Source: Candidatus Pseudoruminococcus merdavium (GTDB lineage: Bacteria; Bacillota; Clostridia; Oscillospirales; Ruminococcaceae). From it: 64,000 nucleotides of DNA. Of the stretch, positions 43,586 to 55,106 are shown in pieces. The stretch covers positions 1-64,000 of the forward strand of contig CAJFSS010000003.1 of NCBI GenBank assembly GCA_904419745.1, in the 5' to 3' direction. Below the pieces are notes generated by a model, which saw nothing but the letters and a program-made list of their open reading frames with translations, did no database searches and had not been told where the DNA came from. Made by a program: the position numbers and the translations under genes. Every line of letters begins with the position of its first letter. The first letter of the stretch is position 1.

Positions 43586-44383
43586 ATGGACGAGATAAAA
43601 CAGAATCAGCTGGCCTGGTCTCAGCTCACCCAGGAACATTATCAAACCTTTTTAAAAGCGTTCCAAGATGGAACATACCGGTTTAGTCAAAAAATAGAAG
43701 AGGAACTGGGCGAACTCCGCGGGAAAAAGATCCTCCATTTGCAGTGTAATACTGGCGCAGATACCATTTACCTTGCACAGCTTGGGGCTGCCCAGGTAAC
43801 CGGTGTGGACTTGGTGCCGGAAAATATTCAGGCTGCCTGTCGGATGGCACAGGAACTTGGAGTGAGCAATACGAGGTTTTTTGTCAGTGATATTATGGAA
43901 CTCACGAAACGCCACCATGAACAATACGATCTGATTTTTGTCAGTGAGGGTGCGCTGATCTGGATACCGGACAAAGAAAAATGGGCGCAGATTGTCTCTT
44001 CGCTGTTAAATCCCGAAGGGGAGCTATATCTCAATGACGCGCATCCTTTTTTCCTTATTTTTGATGAAGAAAAGTTTTCAAAAGGGGAACTGAAAGTTCG
44101 GTATCCCTATTTTGAAACGGAGCCCGTAGTGGAAACTGGCCTTGGAGGGTATGCAGGAAAAGTGCATGCGGTAGAACACTATACCTGGATGTACACAGTC
44201 GGGATGTTGTTTGAATGCTTGACTAAGGCAGGAATGACGATTGAATATTTTCACGAGTTTGACGGATATATGTGCGATATTGGGGGAATGGAGCGGGAGA
44301 AAGATGGGTTGTTTTACTCAAAGAAGTTTCGGGGAAAACTTCCAATGACCTTTAGCCTGCGTGCCAGAAAAAACTCCCGCTAG
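43586..44383 (+). CDS. Class I SAM-dependent methyltransferase
   Basis: A 265-residue methyltransferase. Motif I is the variant 'ILHLQCNTGADTIYLAQLGA', then 'VTGVDLVPENIQAACRMA' and 'YDLIFVSEGALIWIPDKEKW'. The LQCNTG form is seen in a group of putative small-molecule methyltransferases. ATG 43586 follows GATAGAGGAG; the in-frame ATG at 43514 is unlikely. It lies 76 bases behind the ABC exporter and may be cotranscribed with it, so it could modify or detoxify a compound handled by the pump (inference). Confidence 0.86.
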   Translation: MDEIKQNQLAWSQLTQEHYQTFLKAFQDGTYRFSQKIEEELGELRGKKILHLQCNTGADTIYLAQLGAAQVTGVDLVPENIQAACRMAQELGVSNTRFFVSDIMELTKRHHEQYDLIFVSEGALIWIPDKEKWAQIVSSLLNPEGELYLNDAHPFFLIFDEEKFSKGELKVRYPYFETEPVVETGLGGYAGKVHAVEHYTWMYTVGMLFECLTKAGMTIEYFHEFDGYMCDIGGMEREKDGLFYSKKFRGKLPMTFSLRARKNSR

Positions 44384-44556
44384 GGCACAATCCATGAAAG
44401 AAGAGAAAGAGATGAATGTAATCGCAGTTGGCAAAGCATGGTACCGGACGGCGAATGCATGAAGCGGATGGTCCCTAATAGACGTTTGATTTTGGTTTGC
44501 CGTCCGACATTTTGGCTTTGCATCTTTTCGTTAATATAGAAAGGAGCAAAGTCGAC

Positions 44557-44843
44557 TTGGTTTTATTTGTACAGGAACTAAAGTCCTTCGTCCTGTTCCA
44601 GCTTGGACAGTTTGTCTCCTTGTTCGGGAGCAGATGACGAGCTATGGCTTGGGATTGTGGGCTTATCAACAGAGTGGTTCGGCATTTTCCACTTCTTTAT
44701 TATTCGTGTGTTATCTTGTACCCGAGGTCCTGCTCAATTTTACTGAAGGGAGCGTTGGAGACAGGATTTTAAAAAAGCGCCTGCTTCTTGTTTCCGATGC
44801 ATTGTCTGCCGGGATTTCTAAGGAAACTCCTCAGCTGGGATAG
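44557..44843 (+). pseudogene. MFS transporter N-terminal fragment, frameshifted and truncated
   Basis: From TTG 44557 (AAAGGAG upstream) the frame reads LVLFVQELKSFVLFQLGQFV, SLFGS, then meets a stop at about 44631. One base off, the frame continues MTSYGLGLWAYQQSGSAFST, SLLFVCYLVPEVLLNF..., GDRILKKRLLLVSDALSAG, the start of a major-facilitator protein. One deleted base after 'FGS' explains the shift. After 'DALSAG' homology stops (ISKETPQLG, TAG at 44841), so roughly the last 85 percent is gone. Promoterless relic, not functional. Confidence 0.8.
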
Positions 44844-44870
44844 AAATTAACCGGAACAGTTTTGGAACAA

Positions 44871-44905
44871 AAATGGGAATCTCTAGCAATAGAGGTTCCC
44901 ATTTT
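44871..44905. terminator. Hairpin terminator between MFS relic and flippase gene
   Basis: AAATGGGAA...CTCTA pairs with TAGAG...TTCCCATTT around GCAA with one mismatch. It lies between convergent units and has TTTT on the plus strand. Confidence 0.75.
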
Positions 44906-44926
44906 ATATATGGCGTATGTTCAGCA

Positions 44927-46393
44927 TCATTCTTCATGATTTGGAAGGATTCGTTTTAAGACGGTGCTTGTGAATTCCCTTACAATGGAATCTTTCGCAA
45001 AGTAAAGTACAGCAAAATAAAAACAGACGCATATTCCAATGGTCAAAAGGCCATCCATCGCAAATGCAAGATTTAGTTTGGAAATTCCCCACCGGATGGG
45101 GAAAAAGAGCAGGGACAGCAGCAGGTAGTTTCTGCTGTGGGACGTCAATAATTGAAACTGGGGATTCAACGATTTTACAGCACGGTATTCAAAGAAAACC
45201 AAAACTGTTTCTGCTATTGCTGTGGTAGCGACCAAATGGGACGGTGTGACAGCGTTGCCAAAAACGAGTAGGGAATTGAGCAAAAAGTTGATGGCTCCAC
45301 TGAAAAAAGTCAAACGCATAATCAGCCGTTCCTGTCCATAGAGATAGAGCACCTGGTTTGCAAGGATTAGATCCAAGCATCGGATAAAATTGCGCAGGGC
45401 AAATGCGGAAAGGACTATTCCCGCATCGGTATATTGAAAACCGCCATATAATTGCATAATAAAAGAACCCATCATGGCGGCCCCCATATTCATGGGAAAA
45501 GTAATTAAAAGATAGCTGCGGGAGGATTTTCCCTGTAACCGAAGATACTCTGTTCCCTTGCCCTCGCTAAGAAGCTTGGAAAGGCGCGGAATGGAGACGA
45601 GGACAATGGGATTGATAATATTTAGCAGGGTATCGAACAGGGTTTGGGAAAGCACATAATAGGAGACATTGGTGACGGGCCCTCCGAAACGGCTTAAAAA
45701 TAGCCGATCCAGTTGGGTAAACAGCAGTCCGGAATTGGAAATCAGCACAAGGCAGGACAAAGTCTTGATAATGGGAGAAACTTGGGGTATTCGGATAGTA
45801 AAACAAAATTTCACCTTGGTTTTCAGATAAAGAAAGCTGATAAGATTATTGAGTAGATTGGAAAGGGAGAGCAGTAGCGCATAAACAGCGACGTCATCCG
45901 ATTTTTTGACAAACAAAAATATGGCAAAGACATAGAGAATCCGCACTATAATGGTCTTACCCATGATAAAGCTGTAGTTTTCATAGGCTTCATTCATCCA
46001 TTCGGTTAAAAAAATATTTGCCAAAATTTGAATGGACAGCGCGGCGTAAATTGCGAAATCAGCATTTTCCCGTAGTCGGGTAAAATATAATAGAAACAGG
46101 CCAAACCCTGCTAAATTTGTAATCACGCCAATTCCAAAAAGTATAGTGAACAGCTGGGAGGATTTTTCCCTGTCTTCCCGGATTCGGCTAATGGTGCGAA
46201 TACCATAATTATAAATTCCAAAACCCGCAATGGGGATTAAAACAGAAATAATGGTCAGTGCGTCATTGTAGCGCCCATACAGCTCTTTGTCAAACAGCCT
46301 TGCAAGATAAGGGCCAATTACCAGAGGAATGCAGATGTTAAAAATGCTCAAAAGCATTTTGAGCATGGTATTTTTGAAAATGGATTTCTGCAT
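44927..46393 (-). CDS. Polysaccharide flippase (Wzx/MATE-like)
   Basis: A 488-residue membrane protein with about 12-14 segments. The N-terminus 'MLKMLLSIFNICIPLVIGPYLARLFDKELYGRYNDALTI' is typical of oligosaccharide flippases, which move lipid-linked sugar units to the outer face. 'GIYNYGIRTISRIRED' is another family block. ATG 46393 follows GGGAGGACAT; the frame upstream (to 46498) is unlikely. A sugar transferase gene lies upstream on the same strand beyond a terminator, so both may serve surface polysaccharide synthesis. Confidence 0.88.
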   Translation of the reverse strand: MQKSIFKNTMLKMLLSIFNICIPLVIGPYLARLFDKELYGRYNDALTIISVLIPIAGFGIYNYGIRTISRIREDREKSSQLFTILFGIGVITNLAGFGLFLLYFTRLRENADFAIYAALSIQILANIFLTEWMNEAYENYSFIMGKTIIVRILYVFAIFLFVKKSDDVAVYALLLSLSNLLNNLISFLYLKTKVKFCFTIRIPQVSPIIKTLSCLVLISNSGLLFTQLDRLFLSRFGGPVTNVSYYVLSQTLFDTLLNIINPIVLVSIPRLSKLLSEGKGTEYLRLQGKSSRSYLLITFPMNMGAAMMGSFIMQLYGGFQYTDAGIVLSAFALRNFIRCLDLILANQVLYLYGQERLIMRLTFFSGAINFLLNSLLVFGNAVTPSHLVATTAIAETVLVFFEYRAVKSLNPQFQLLTSHSRNYLLLSLLFFPIRWGISKLNLAFAMDGLLTIGICVCFYFAVLYFAKDSIVREFTSTVLKRILPNHEE

Positions 46394-46549
46394 AATGTCC
46401 TCCCTCTGTGGACATTTCCACAAAAACTGAGAATCTATCAAAAGAAAAGAGGTTTTGTCCACAATACCATATTCAATACAGAAAGTAAAGAAATCCACTG
46501 GAAAACATCTACGAATTTTCCAGTTTATTCTAAAATTTTGAAAAAGGAC

Positions 46550-46587
46550 AAACCCCCGGTATGAAAAATTTTCATACCGGGGGTTTT
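46550..46587 (-). terminator. Terminator of the sugar transferase gene
   Basis: A near-perfect stem starts AAACCCCCGGTATGAAAA and is mirrored to 46586. T runs lie on both sides. It lies between the sugar transferase and flippase genes, both on the minus strand. Confidence 0.9.
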
Positions 46588-46600
46588 CTGTATCCCCACA

Positions 46601-47323
46601 TTACTTTTCAGAATCTTTTTTGTTTTCCGGCAAATCGGAGCCTTCCGCATAAAATTTATGGAACAAAACAACCCCCACGGTGCGGAAAATAATCTTTAAG
46701 TCCGTCAAAGGAGAAAAGGTTTCAAGATATTCCCGGTCATACATTACCTTTTCGTCAATGGTGACCAGATCCCGACCACTCACCTGGGCAAGCCCCGTGA
46801 CTCCTGGACGAAGTGCATAGACCCCATACTGCATTCGCTTTTCATGGACTTCTGTTTCCGTTTCAACCAGAGGGCGCGGGCCAATCAGGCTCATATCCCC
46901 TTTCAGGACATTGAAAAACTGGGGTAGTTCATCCAAGCTGGTTTTACGAAGGAAATTACCCACTTTTGTAATATAACAGTCTGCATTCTTCATCTCAGCG
47001 GTTGCAACATTTGCCGGAGCATCCGTACTCATGGTACGGAATTTATAAACCCGGAAGGATTTTCCGCCCCTGCCGACACGGTTCTGTTTAAAAATTGCCG
47101 GCCCTTTGGAATCACATTTGATTGCAATGGCACAGGCAATTAGCACCGGAGACAGCACAATCACTGCAATCAGTGCAAGAAAAATATCCAAGACACGTTT
47201 AAAATGGCCGTATACCTTTTGTGCTCTGGTCAAAGTATATCCCTGCTCTTTTTTAGCAACGCGAACGTTACTTCGATAAGCCCTGCGAACAGTAACATCC
47301 GTCAGTATTGTCCGATTTTCCAC
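46601..47323 (-). CDS. Undecaprenyl-phosphate sugar phosphotransferase
   Basis: A 240-residue enzyme that puts the first sugar phosphate on undecaprenyl phosphate. One membrane helix ('[26 protein letters not shown]') is followed by the family motifs '[21 protein letters not shown]', '[25 protein letters not shown]' and '[14 protein letters not shown]'. It is the short, catalytic-domain form. The start is GTG 47323, behind GGAGGAATT. Likely the initiating step of a capsule or exopolysaccharide pathway whose other genes are not in this window. Confidence 0.93.
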   Translation of the reverse strand: MENRTILTDVTVRRAYRSNVRVAKKEQGYTLTRAQKVYGHFKRVLDIFLALIAVIVLSPVLIACAIAIKCDSKGPAIFKQNRVGRGGKSFRVYKFRTMSTDAPANVATAEMKNADCYITKVGNFLRKTSLDELPQFFNVLKGDMSLIGPRPLVETETEVHEKRMQYGVYALRPGVTGLAQVSGRDLVTIDEKVMYDREYLETFSPLTDLKIIFRTVGVVLFHKFYAEGSDLPENKKDSEK

Positions 47324-47523
47324 AGTAATTCCTCCTGCTGTATCCGAATCCCAAACGGCGTAATACCATCAGCAAATGTGGTGCAGATATGCTTTAATAT
47401 TACCTTTTTCGAAATTGGATGTCAATCATTGCACAAGAAAAGCTGTGTTTTTTTGTGATTTCAGTGATATCAAACCATAAAGATTGATTAAATTCAGGTA
47501 AAATCACATGAGTTGTTCATAAA

Positions 47524-48450
47524 TTATCCAAAAATTCCTGTGGAAAGATACCGTTCTCCAGAATCAGGGCACAGGACAACAATGCGCTTTCCTTGGGGTT
47601 GCAAATTTTTCGCATACTGGATGGCTGCAAAAATAGCGGCCCCGGAACTGATACCAACAAGAATGCCTTCCCGTTTTGCAATCTCCCGGCAGGTCTCAAA
47701 AGCGTCCTGTTCCGTTACCCGCATAATGGTGTCCCACACGGAGGTGTCCAGAGTTTCTGGGACAAACCCTGCGCCGATCCCTTGTAGCCCATGCGGACCG
47801 CTTTTCCCTTCTGAAAGCACAGGGGAGCCCTGTGGTTCTACGGCGACAATACAAATGGAAGGATTTTTTTCCTTGAGGTATTTCCCTGTCCCGCTGATAG
47901 TTCCACCGGTTCCAATACCGGAAACAAAGACATCAAGCTCACCGTCAGTATCTTCCCAAATTTCCGGGCCCGTTGTTTCATAGTGTGCCCTGGGATTGGC
48001 CGAATTAACAAACTGTCCTGCCAAAAATGCATGCTTTGTTGTTTTGCATAACTCCTGGGCCTTTTGAATTGCGCCCTGCATCCCTTCCTTCCCAGGAGTC
48101 AACACCAATTCCGCCCCATAGGCCTTGAGTAGATTTCTCCTCTCTTGGCTCATGGTTTCCGGCATGGTCAAGATGACGCGTAACCCCAATGTGGAGGCGT
48201 AAGATGCAAGGCCGATTCCCGTATTTCCACTGGTAGGTTCTATAATCACTGCATCCTGTGTGAGTTTTCCCTGGCGAATGGCGTCTTCCAGCATGGAACG
48301 TGCGGCACGGTCTTTGACACTTCCGGCAGGATTATACGCTTCCAGTTTTGCAATGATTTCTGTTTTTAAACGATATTTTCTCTCCAGGTTTGCCAAACGG
48401 ACAAGCGGCGTGTGCCCGATGAGTTCTTTGATTCCCTGATAAATATTCAT
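47524..48450 (-). CDS. cysK: Cysteine synthase A (O-acetylserine sulfhydrylase)
   Basis: Makes cysteine from O-acetylserine and sulfide. It has 308 residues and uses PLP. The PLP Lys is in '[14 protein letters not shown]' (about residue 44), the '[11 protein letters not shown]' loop binds substrate and '[13 protein letters not shown]' the phosphate. ATG 48450 follows GGAGGGAAAG; the upstream extension is unlikely. CysE, its partner in the cysteine synthase complex, is encoded some 12 kb away under a T-box, so the two are regulated separately. Confidence 0.95.
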   Translation of the reverse strand: MNIYQGIKELIGHTPLVRLANLERKYRLKTEIIAKLEAYNPAGSVKDRAARSMLEDAIRQGKLTQDAVIIEPTSGNTGIGLASYASTLGLRVILTMPETMSQERRNLLKAYGAELVLTPGKEGMQGAIQKAQELCKTTKHAFLAGQFVNSANPRAHYETTGPEIWEDTDGELDVFVSGIGTGGTISGTGKYLKEKNPSICIVAVEPQGSPVLSEGKSGPHGLQGIGAGFVPETLDTSVWDTIMRVTEQDAFETCREIAKREGILVGISSGAAIFAAIQYAKNLQPQGKRIVVLCPDSGERYLSTGIFG

Positions 48451-48620
48451 TGAGGCTTTCCCTCCATGTTCTGCCAGGCCAATATGACTTACTTTTGGCT
48501 TGGAGTAGTAACTTGGCACTGTTATTAGTATATGTGAAATAGGGGAGTAATAATAAAACGGAGCGGAGAATTTATGCGGCGGATACGAATGTCCCTTTTT
48601 ATAATAACGGAAACAAAAAT

Positions 48621-49052
48621 TTAATCTTCCCCAATTGCTTTCATAAAGAATGGATAAACATCTTCCACAATCTGTACGCCACGGATTACCAGTTCATGGG
48701 CAATTGCCCCGGCGGTATCCGGAGTAATTACCGCATCTGCGAAAGCGGATATTTCATTGTCCTGATCCAGGACAAACCGATACCAGCGGTAGTCCAGATT
48801 TTGTTCATTGAGCAGGGGATAAATAGCAGATTGTTTCTCCAAATCAGGAATTTTTGCAATGGACCAGATACGGACGGCCAGGTTGGTTCCCTTAGAATTT
48901 ACAATAAGGTGTAACCGAATGGAATTGATATTTTTCCCGCGAAAACGGATCCGTATCAATTCCTGTCCCGCTTTATTCGGATGTTGTAAAACATAGTATT
49001 TGAGTTCCTTTTCATCAAAATATTGCAAAATACTCTCCATGGATTGATTCAC
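48621..49052 (-). CDS. YbjN-like protein
   Basis: A 143-residue protein of the YbjN/type III chaperone-like fold: '[14 protein letters not shown]', then strands '[11 protein letters not shown]' and '[19 protein letters not shown]', then '[32 protein letters not shown]'. The family has no settled function. It starts after GGAGGGGATTTG. It stands between cysK and a small gene of the same orientation. The assignment is by pattern only. Confidence 0.68.
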   Translation of the reverse strand: MNQSMESILQYFDEKELKYYVLQHPNKAGQELIRIRFRGKNINSIRLHLIVNSKGTNLAVRIWSIAKIPDLEKQSAIYPLLNEQNLDYRWYRFVLDQDNEISAFADAVITPDTAGAIAHELVIRGVQIVEDVYPFFMKAIGED

Positions 49053-49144
49053 ACAAATCCCCTCCTGGATATTTGGTTCAAAGGAATGGATACTTATCTT
49101 TGACTACTATTATAGCTGGGAAATGGAAAACAGACAATGGCCTG

Positions 49145-49462
49145 TTATGCCAGGCATTCCCGGTATTGCTGGGTCAGTCGTCGGTCCAGACAGGAGGTAC
49201 AGGGGAGACCCCCTTTTTGAAACGCCTTTTCACACCGGCTTTGCAGTAGGGACAAGACATCTTCCAAAGAGGCAATCTCTTCACTGGGGTTCAAAACTTC
49301 AAAACTGGTGGCTTTTAATGCCTCTCCGTTTTGAAGAGAAATCTGCGCAATATAGCAAAGACTTCCCCCATAATCCACCACGCCAACCTGTGGACGGTAG
49401 ACGGTTTTGTCCACAATAATCGCCTGATGTTCGATTGATTTTTTTAAAAGCTGTTTGTCCAT
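49145..49462 (-). CDS. Small protein of unknown function with CxxC
   Basis: A 105-residue protein I do not recognise. It has strands in 'VYRPQVGVVDYGGSLCYIAQISLQ', then 'ATSFEVLNPSEEIASLEDVLSLLQSRCEKAF' and a late 'CTSCLDRRLTQQYRECLA', where CTSC could bind a metal. ATG 49462 follows GGAGGAAAT. It lies downstream of secA on the same strand, beyond the secA terminator. Confidence 0.6.
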   Translation of the reverse strand: MDKQLLKKSIEHQAIIVDKTVYRPQVGVVDYGGSLCYIAQISLQNGEALKATSFEVLNPSEEIASLEDVLSLLQSRCEKAFQKGGLPCTSCLDRRLTQQYRECLA

Positions 49463-49487
49463 ACAAATTTCCTCCATTTTGAAAAAT

Positions 49488-49512
49488 ACCCGCTGGAACA
49501 TTCCAGCGGGTA
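49488..49512 (-). terminator. secA terminator
   Basis: TACCCGCTGGAA and TTCCAGCGGGTA form a perfect stem just past the secA stop on the minus strand, followed by TTTTT. Confidence 0.85.
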
Positions 49513-49525
49513 AACGGATGATCCC

Positions 49526-52270
<2,745 letters not shown>

Positions 52271-52346
52271 GTTTTTAGTCACCTCATATTTTCCAATCCG
52301 GCTTTTTAGCCGCATCTTATTGTCTGTATTGTATAAACCAAATTTT

Positions 52347-52376
52347 ATTGTACCCTCCCACCTGTCTGTTTGTCAA
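52347..52376 (-). promoter_or_regulatory. secA promoter
   Basis: On the minus strand TTGACA (52371-52376) and TACAAT (52347-52352) are spaced by 18 bases, about 75 bases before the GTG start. Confidence 0.75.
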
Positions 52377-52451
52377 TTGAATCCTTTGGCGAAAAGCCGC
52401 GAAACGGCAGTGTTTACAGAACTTTTACAGCTGGAAAGAAGATGATTTTTA

Positions 52452-52480
52452 TTGATGTTCTTTACCCGGTGCATTATAAT
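52452..52480 (+). promoter_or_regulatory. Promoter of the 203-residue membrane protein gene
   Basis: TTGATG (52452-52457) and TATAAT (52475-52480) are spaced by exactly 17 bases. The expected transcript start, near 52487, lies only about eight bases before ATG 52495. Confidence 0.75.
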
Positions 52481-52494
52481 GGGATAAGGCCAGA

Positions 52495-53106
52495 ATGGAA
52501 AGGATGATTTCGCCTTTGAATATTGAGGTCTATGAGTCGCGAAAAAGGAATGCGTTTACAAAATTTTTCCCTTGGCTTACGGGAATTGCAGTCATTGGGC
52601 TGTGTGTGGCTCTTATCTTGACGTTATCCCATTTTTCGGGGCGTAAAACGGGGTTTCTCTCGCAGTTTTATGAAAAACTCTCGGCAACCACGGTACAGGT
52701 GCAGGCTCTGCTGGAGAGCGGAACTCAGGAGGATCTGGTACATGCGGCTCTTTCCCTAACCGTACTGGATACCATTATGGAAGACGGGAGAAAGTTTGTA
52801 GATCCTGATATTTTCTATAATTACCAGTTTGGCGGATTTGACAACATTGCCCAGACGTTGTTGTCCGGGATGGAGTACAATGGAACTGTGCTGTGTGAAG
52901 GTTTTTTCCAGGATGGAAAGCTCTCTCCTTCCGAAAAGGAGTATCTCACGGCGCTGGGAAACGATTTAAATACATTGAAAGAGTCCCTGTCCCAAAACGG
53001 CCAGGCGAATACAGGGATATCAATCAAAACATTCAATGGGCATACCCATGTCCTGTTTTCGAAATATTCTGATATCCTGTCATTGGGGCTTTCAAATGGT
53101 GAATAG
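52495..53106 (+). CDS. Membrane-anchored protein of unknown function
   Basis: A 203-residue protein with a basic N-terminus, one membrane helix ('FFPWLTGIAVIGLCVALILTLSHF', about 24-47) and an outside part with helices ('VQVQALLESGTQEDLVHAALSL', 'LSPSEKEYLTALGNDLNTLKESL'). The outside layout, in which 'DGKLSPSEKEYLTALGNDL' precedes a helix, is like the N-terminal helical part of YpeB in this window ('DGEITQEERDTLVTLGEYA'), so a spore-envelope role is possible (weak inference). The start is uncertain: ATG 52495 has no ribosome-binding site and would be nearly leaderless; ATG 52504 or TTG 52516 are alternatives. Confidence 0.68.
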   Translation: MERMISPLNIEVYESRKRNAFTKFFPWLTGIAVIGLCVALILTLSHFSGRKTGFLSQFYEKLSATTVQVQALLESGTQEDLVHAALSLTVLDTIMEDGRKFVDPDIFYNYQFGGFDNIAQTLLSGMEYNGTVLCEGFFQDGKLSPSEKEYLTALGNDLNTLKESLSQNGQANTGISIKTFNGHTHVLFSKYSDILSLGLSNGE

Positions 53107-53203
53107 TTTGCTCATCACCCGGCGGTTTATTTCCGCCTTACAGGAAAGGCCGATGGCAGTAAAAATACGGAAAATCTTATATACCTAGGAGGTTTTTGAG
53201 AGA

Positions 53204-54151
53204 TTGGGCAAACAAAAACAGACGTTTAAAACCAGCATTGGCGGCCAGGCGCTGATCGAGGGGATTATGATGCGGGGGCCAAAGGCGGTTTCCATGGCGA
53301 CCAGGTTGCCGGATGGGACGATTGATGTGGAAATGATTCCAGGAGCTGTTAAACAGCGTTCCAAACTACTGAAGCTTCCCATCATCCGCGGGTGCGTTAA
53401 CTTTGTGGATTCCCTGAGAGTAGGCTATAAATGTATGATGAAATCAGCGGAAAAGGCGGGAATTGACGAGGAAGAAGCGGAGCCTTCCAAATTCGAGCAG
53501 TGGCTGGACAGAGTGTTTTCGGATAAATTCGCAAATGTCCTGATGGGGGCGGCGTCCGTTCTGGGCGTGGTTTTGGCAGTATTCCTATTTATCTACCTGC
53601 CGGCATTGGCCGTGAAGGGATTGTCTATGCTTGTCAACCTGGGATGGACAAAATCCCTGATTGAAGGGCTAATTAAAATTGTGATTTTTATCCTCTATCT
53701 GGCGGCAGTGTCCCGCATGGAGGAAATCCATACCACGTTTTGCTACCATGGCGCGGAGCATAAGACAATCGCCTGCTATGAGGCTGGAGAGCCGTTAACT
53801 GTGGAAAATATCCGCAGACAAATCCGGTTTCATCCACGCTGTGGAACCAGTTTTATTTTGATAGTCCTGATTATTGGGATTTTGGTATTTTCCATGCCAA
53901 TTATTCCATGGGACAATATTCTGTTGCGATCCGGGATTAAAATTTTGCTAATGCCAGTGGTCGTGGGCGTGGCATATGAGCTTATCAAACTTGCCGGCCG
54001 GTATGATAACCCGGTGACCAAAATCATCTCTGCACCGGGGTTGTGGCTACAACGGCTGACCACGAATGAGCCGAATGACAGCCAGATTGAGGTGGCGATT
54101 GCGGCAATGGAACGTGTCATTCCGCAGGAAAAAGGCCTGGATCGGTGGTAA
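53204..54151 (+). CDS. DUF1385 membrane protein
   Basis: A 315-residue DUF1385 protein. 'SIGGQALIEGIMMRGPKAVSMATR' is the family start, 'YHGAEHKTIACYEAGEPLTVENIRRQIRFHPRCGTSFILIV' the core block, which contains His and Cys residues that could bind metal. About four or five membrane segments lie around it. The function is unknown. The start is TTG 53204, with AGGAGG upstream. It lies one base before prmC; this gene pair is common in Clostridia, usually with prfA behind it. Confidence 0.92.
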   Translation: MGKQKQTFKTSIGGQALIEGIMMRGPKAVSMATRLPDGTIDVEMIPGAVKQRSKLLKLPIIRGCVNFVDSLRVGYKCMMKSAEKAGIDEEEAEPSKFEQWLDRVFSDKFANVLMGAASVLGVVLAVFLFIYLPALAVKGLSMLVNLGWTKSLIEGLIKIVIFILYLAAVSRMEEIHTTFCYHGAEHKTIACYEAGEPLTVENIRRQIRFHPRCGTSFILIVLIIGILVFSMPIIPWDNILLRSGIKILLMPVVVGVAYELIKLAGRYDNPVTKIISAPGLWLQRLTTNEPNDSQIEVAIAAMERVIPQEKGLDRW

Positions 54152-54152
54152 A

Positions 54153-55010
54153 ATGACAAAAAAAGAGGTTTTTTTTGCGGCGAAAGAAATCTTGCAGCCT
54201 TTTTGTGGCGAATATGCGGCGCAGGAAGCCCGCTTTTTGCTGGAATTCCTGTGTGGATGCGACCACACAGATTTACTCCTTCATGGGGAGGAACCGGTGG
54301 CAGAAGAGCAGGGGAACAGGCTTCTGTCCGCTGCTCATAAAAGGGCGCGAGGGTACCCGCTGCAATACCTTACCGGGCGTACTCTCTTTTTGGGAATTCC
54401 CCTGTTTGTCGGCGAAGGGGTACTGATTCCTCGCAGCGATACAGAATTTGCGGTCATGCGTGCTGTGGAACTGATGCGGGGACGCCCCCATCCAGTTGTG
54501 GCGGACTTATGTAGTGGAACAGGCTGCATTGCCTTGGCGATGGAGCAGGAGGTTCCGGATGCGGACTACTACGCGGTGGAATGGGAACCAAAAGCCTGTT
54601 TTTACCTGGAAAAAAACATTGGTTCACTGCGATCTGGGGTACGCGCTATCCGTGCAGATGTCACGGTACGGAAAAGCGCAGCGTTTCTTCCAGAATGCGA
54701 TTTGATTGTTTCGAACCCGCCTTATATCCGGGAAGGTGAGCGTGGGCTTATGGGGAAGGATGTTCTCGCTTATGAACCGGAAAGCGCTCTGTTTGCAGGA
54801 GAAAACGGGATGTATTTTTATCGGAAAATTATCGAAAATTTTCTTCCGGTACTAAAACCCGAAGGGTATTTCGTGTTTGAAATTGGATTTTCCCAGGGAA
54901 AGGAAATACAAGAACTGCTTGCAGACAGTGGGATGGACGAAATACGGATTGAGCAGGATTTTTCCGGCAACGATCGTGTGGCAAGCGCCAGAAAAAGAGG
55001 AAATAGGTGA
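54153..55010 (+). CDS. prmC: Release factor glutamine methyltransferase
   Basis: Methylates the Gln of the GGQ motif in release factors RF1 and RF2. It has 285 residues: an N-terminal helical domain ('EARFLLEFLCGCD'), 'PLQYLTGRTLFLGIPLFVGEGVLIPRSDTE' and the SAM site 'VADLCSGTGCIALAM'. The catalytic 'IVSNPPYIREGE' (NPPY) is intact. ATG 54153 lies one base after the DUF1385 stop. prfA, the usual next gene, is absent; recA follows instead. Confidence 0.94.
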   Translation: MTKKEVFFAAKEILQPFCGEYAAQEARFLLEFLCGCDHTDLLLHGEEPVAEEQGNRLLSAAHKRARGYPLQYLTGRTLFLGIPLFVGEGVLIPRSDTEFAVMRAVELMRGRPHPVVADLCSGTGCIALAMEQEVPDADYYAVEWEPKACFYLEKNIGSLRSGVRAIRADVTVRKSAAFLPECDLIVSNPPYIREGERGLMGKDVLAYEPESALFAGENGMYFYRKIIENFLPVLKPEGYFVFEIGFSQGKEIQELLADSGMDEIRIEQDFSGNDRVASARKRGNR

Positions 55011-55022
55011 GACTAAATAAGG

Positions 55023-55051
55023 TTGCGCTTACACAGTCTGTGTTATATAAT
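55023..55051 (+). promoter_or_regulatory. recA promoter
   Basis: TTGCGC (55023-55028) and TATAAT (55046-55051) are spaced by 17 bases. A GAAC at 55064-55067 starts a possible LexA box, but the second half (GATT for GTTC) fits poorly. Confidence 0.65.
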
Positions 55052-55106
55052 AGTATCGATTACGAACAAATGATTTTGAAGCGATTATAGGGAGGATTCA
55101 TCCAAT

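Noticed and set aside
55060-55075. LexA/SOS box upstream of recA
   Set aside because: GAACAAATGATT has a correct first half but the second half differs from GTTC at two or more places. Not strong enough to call.
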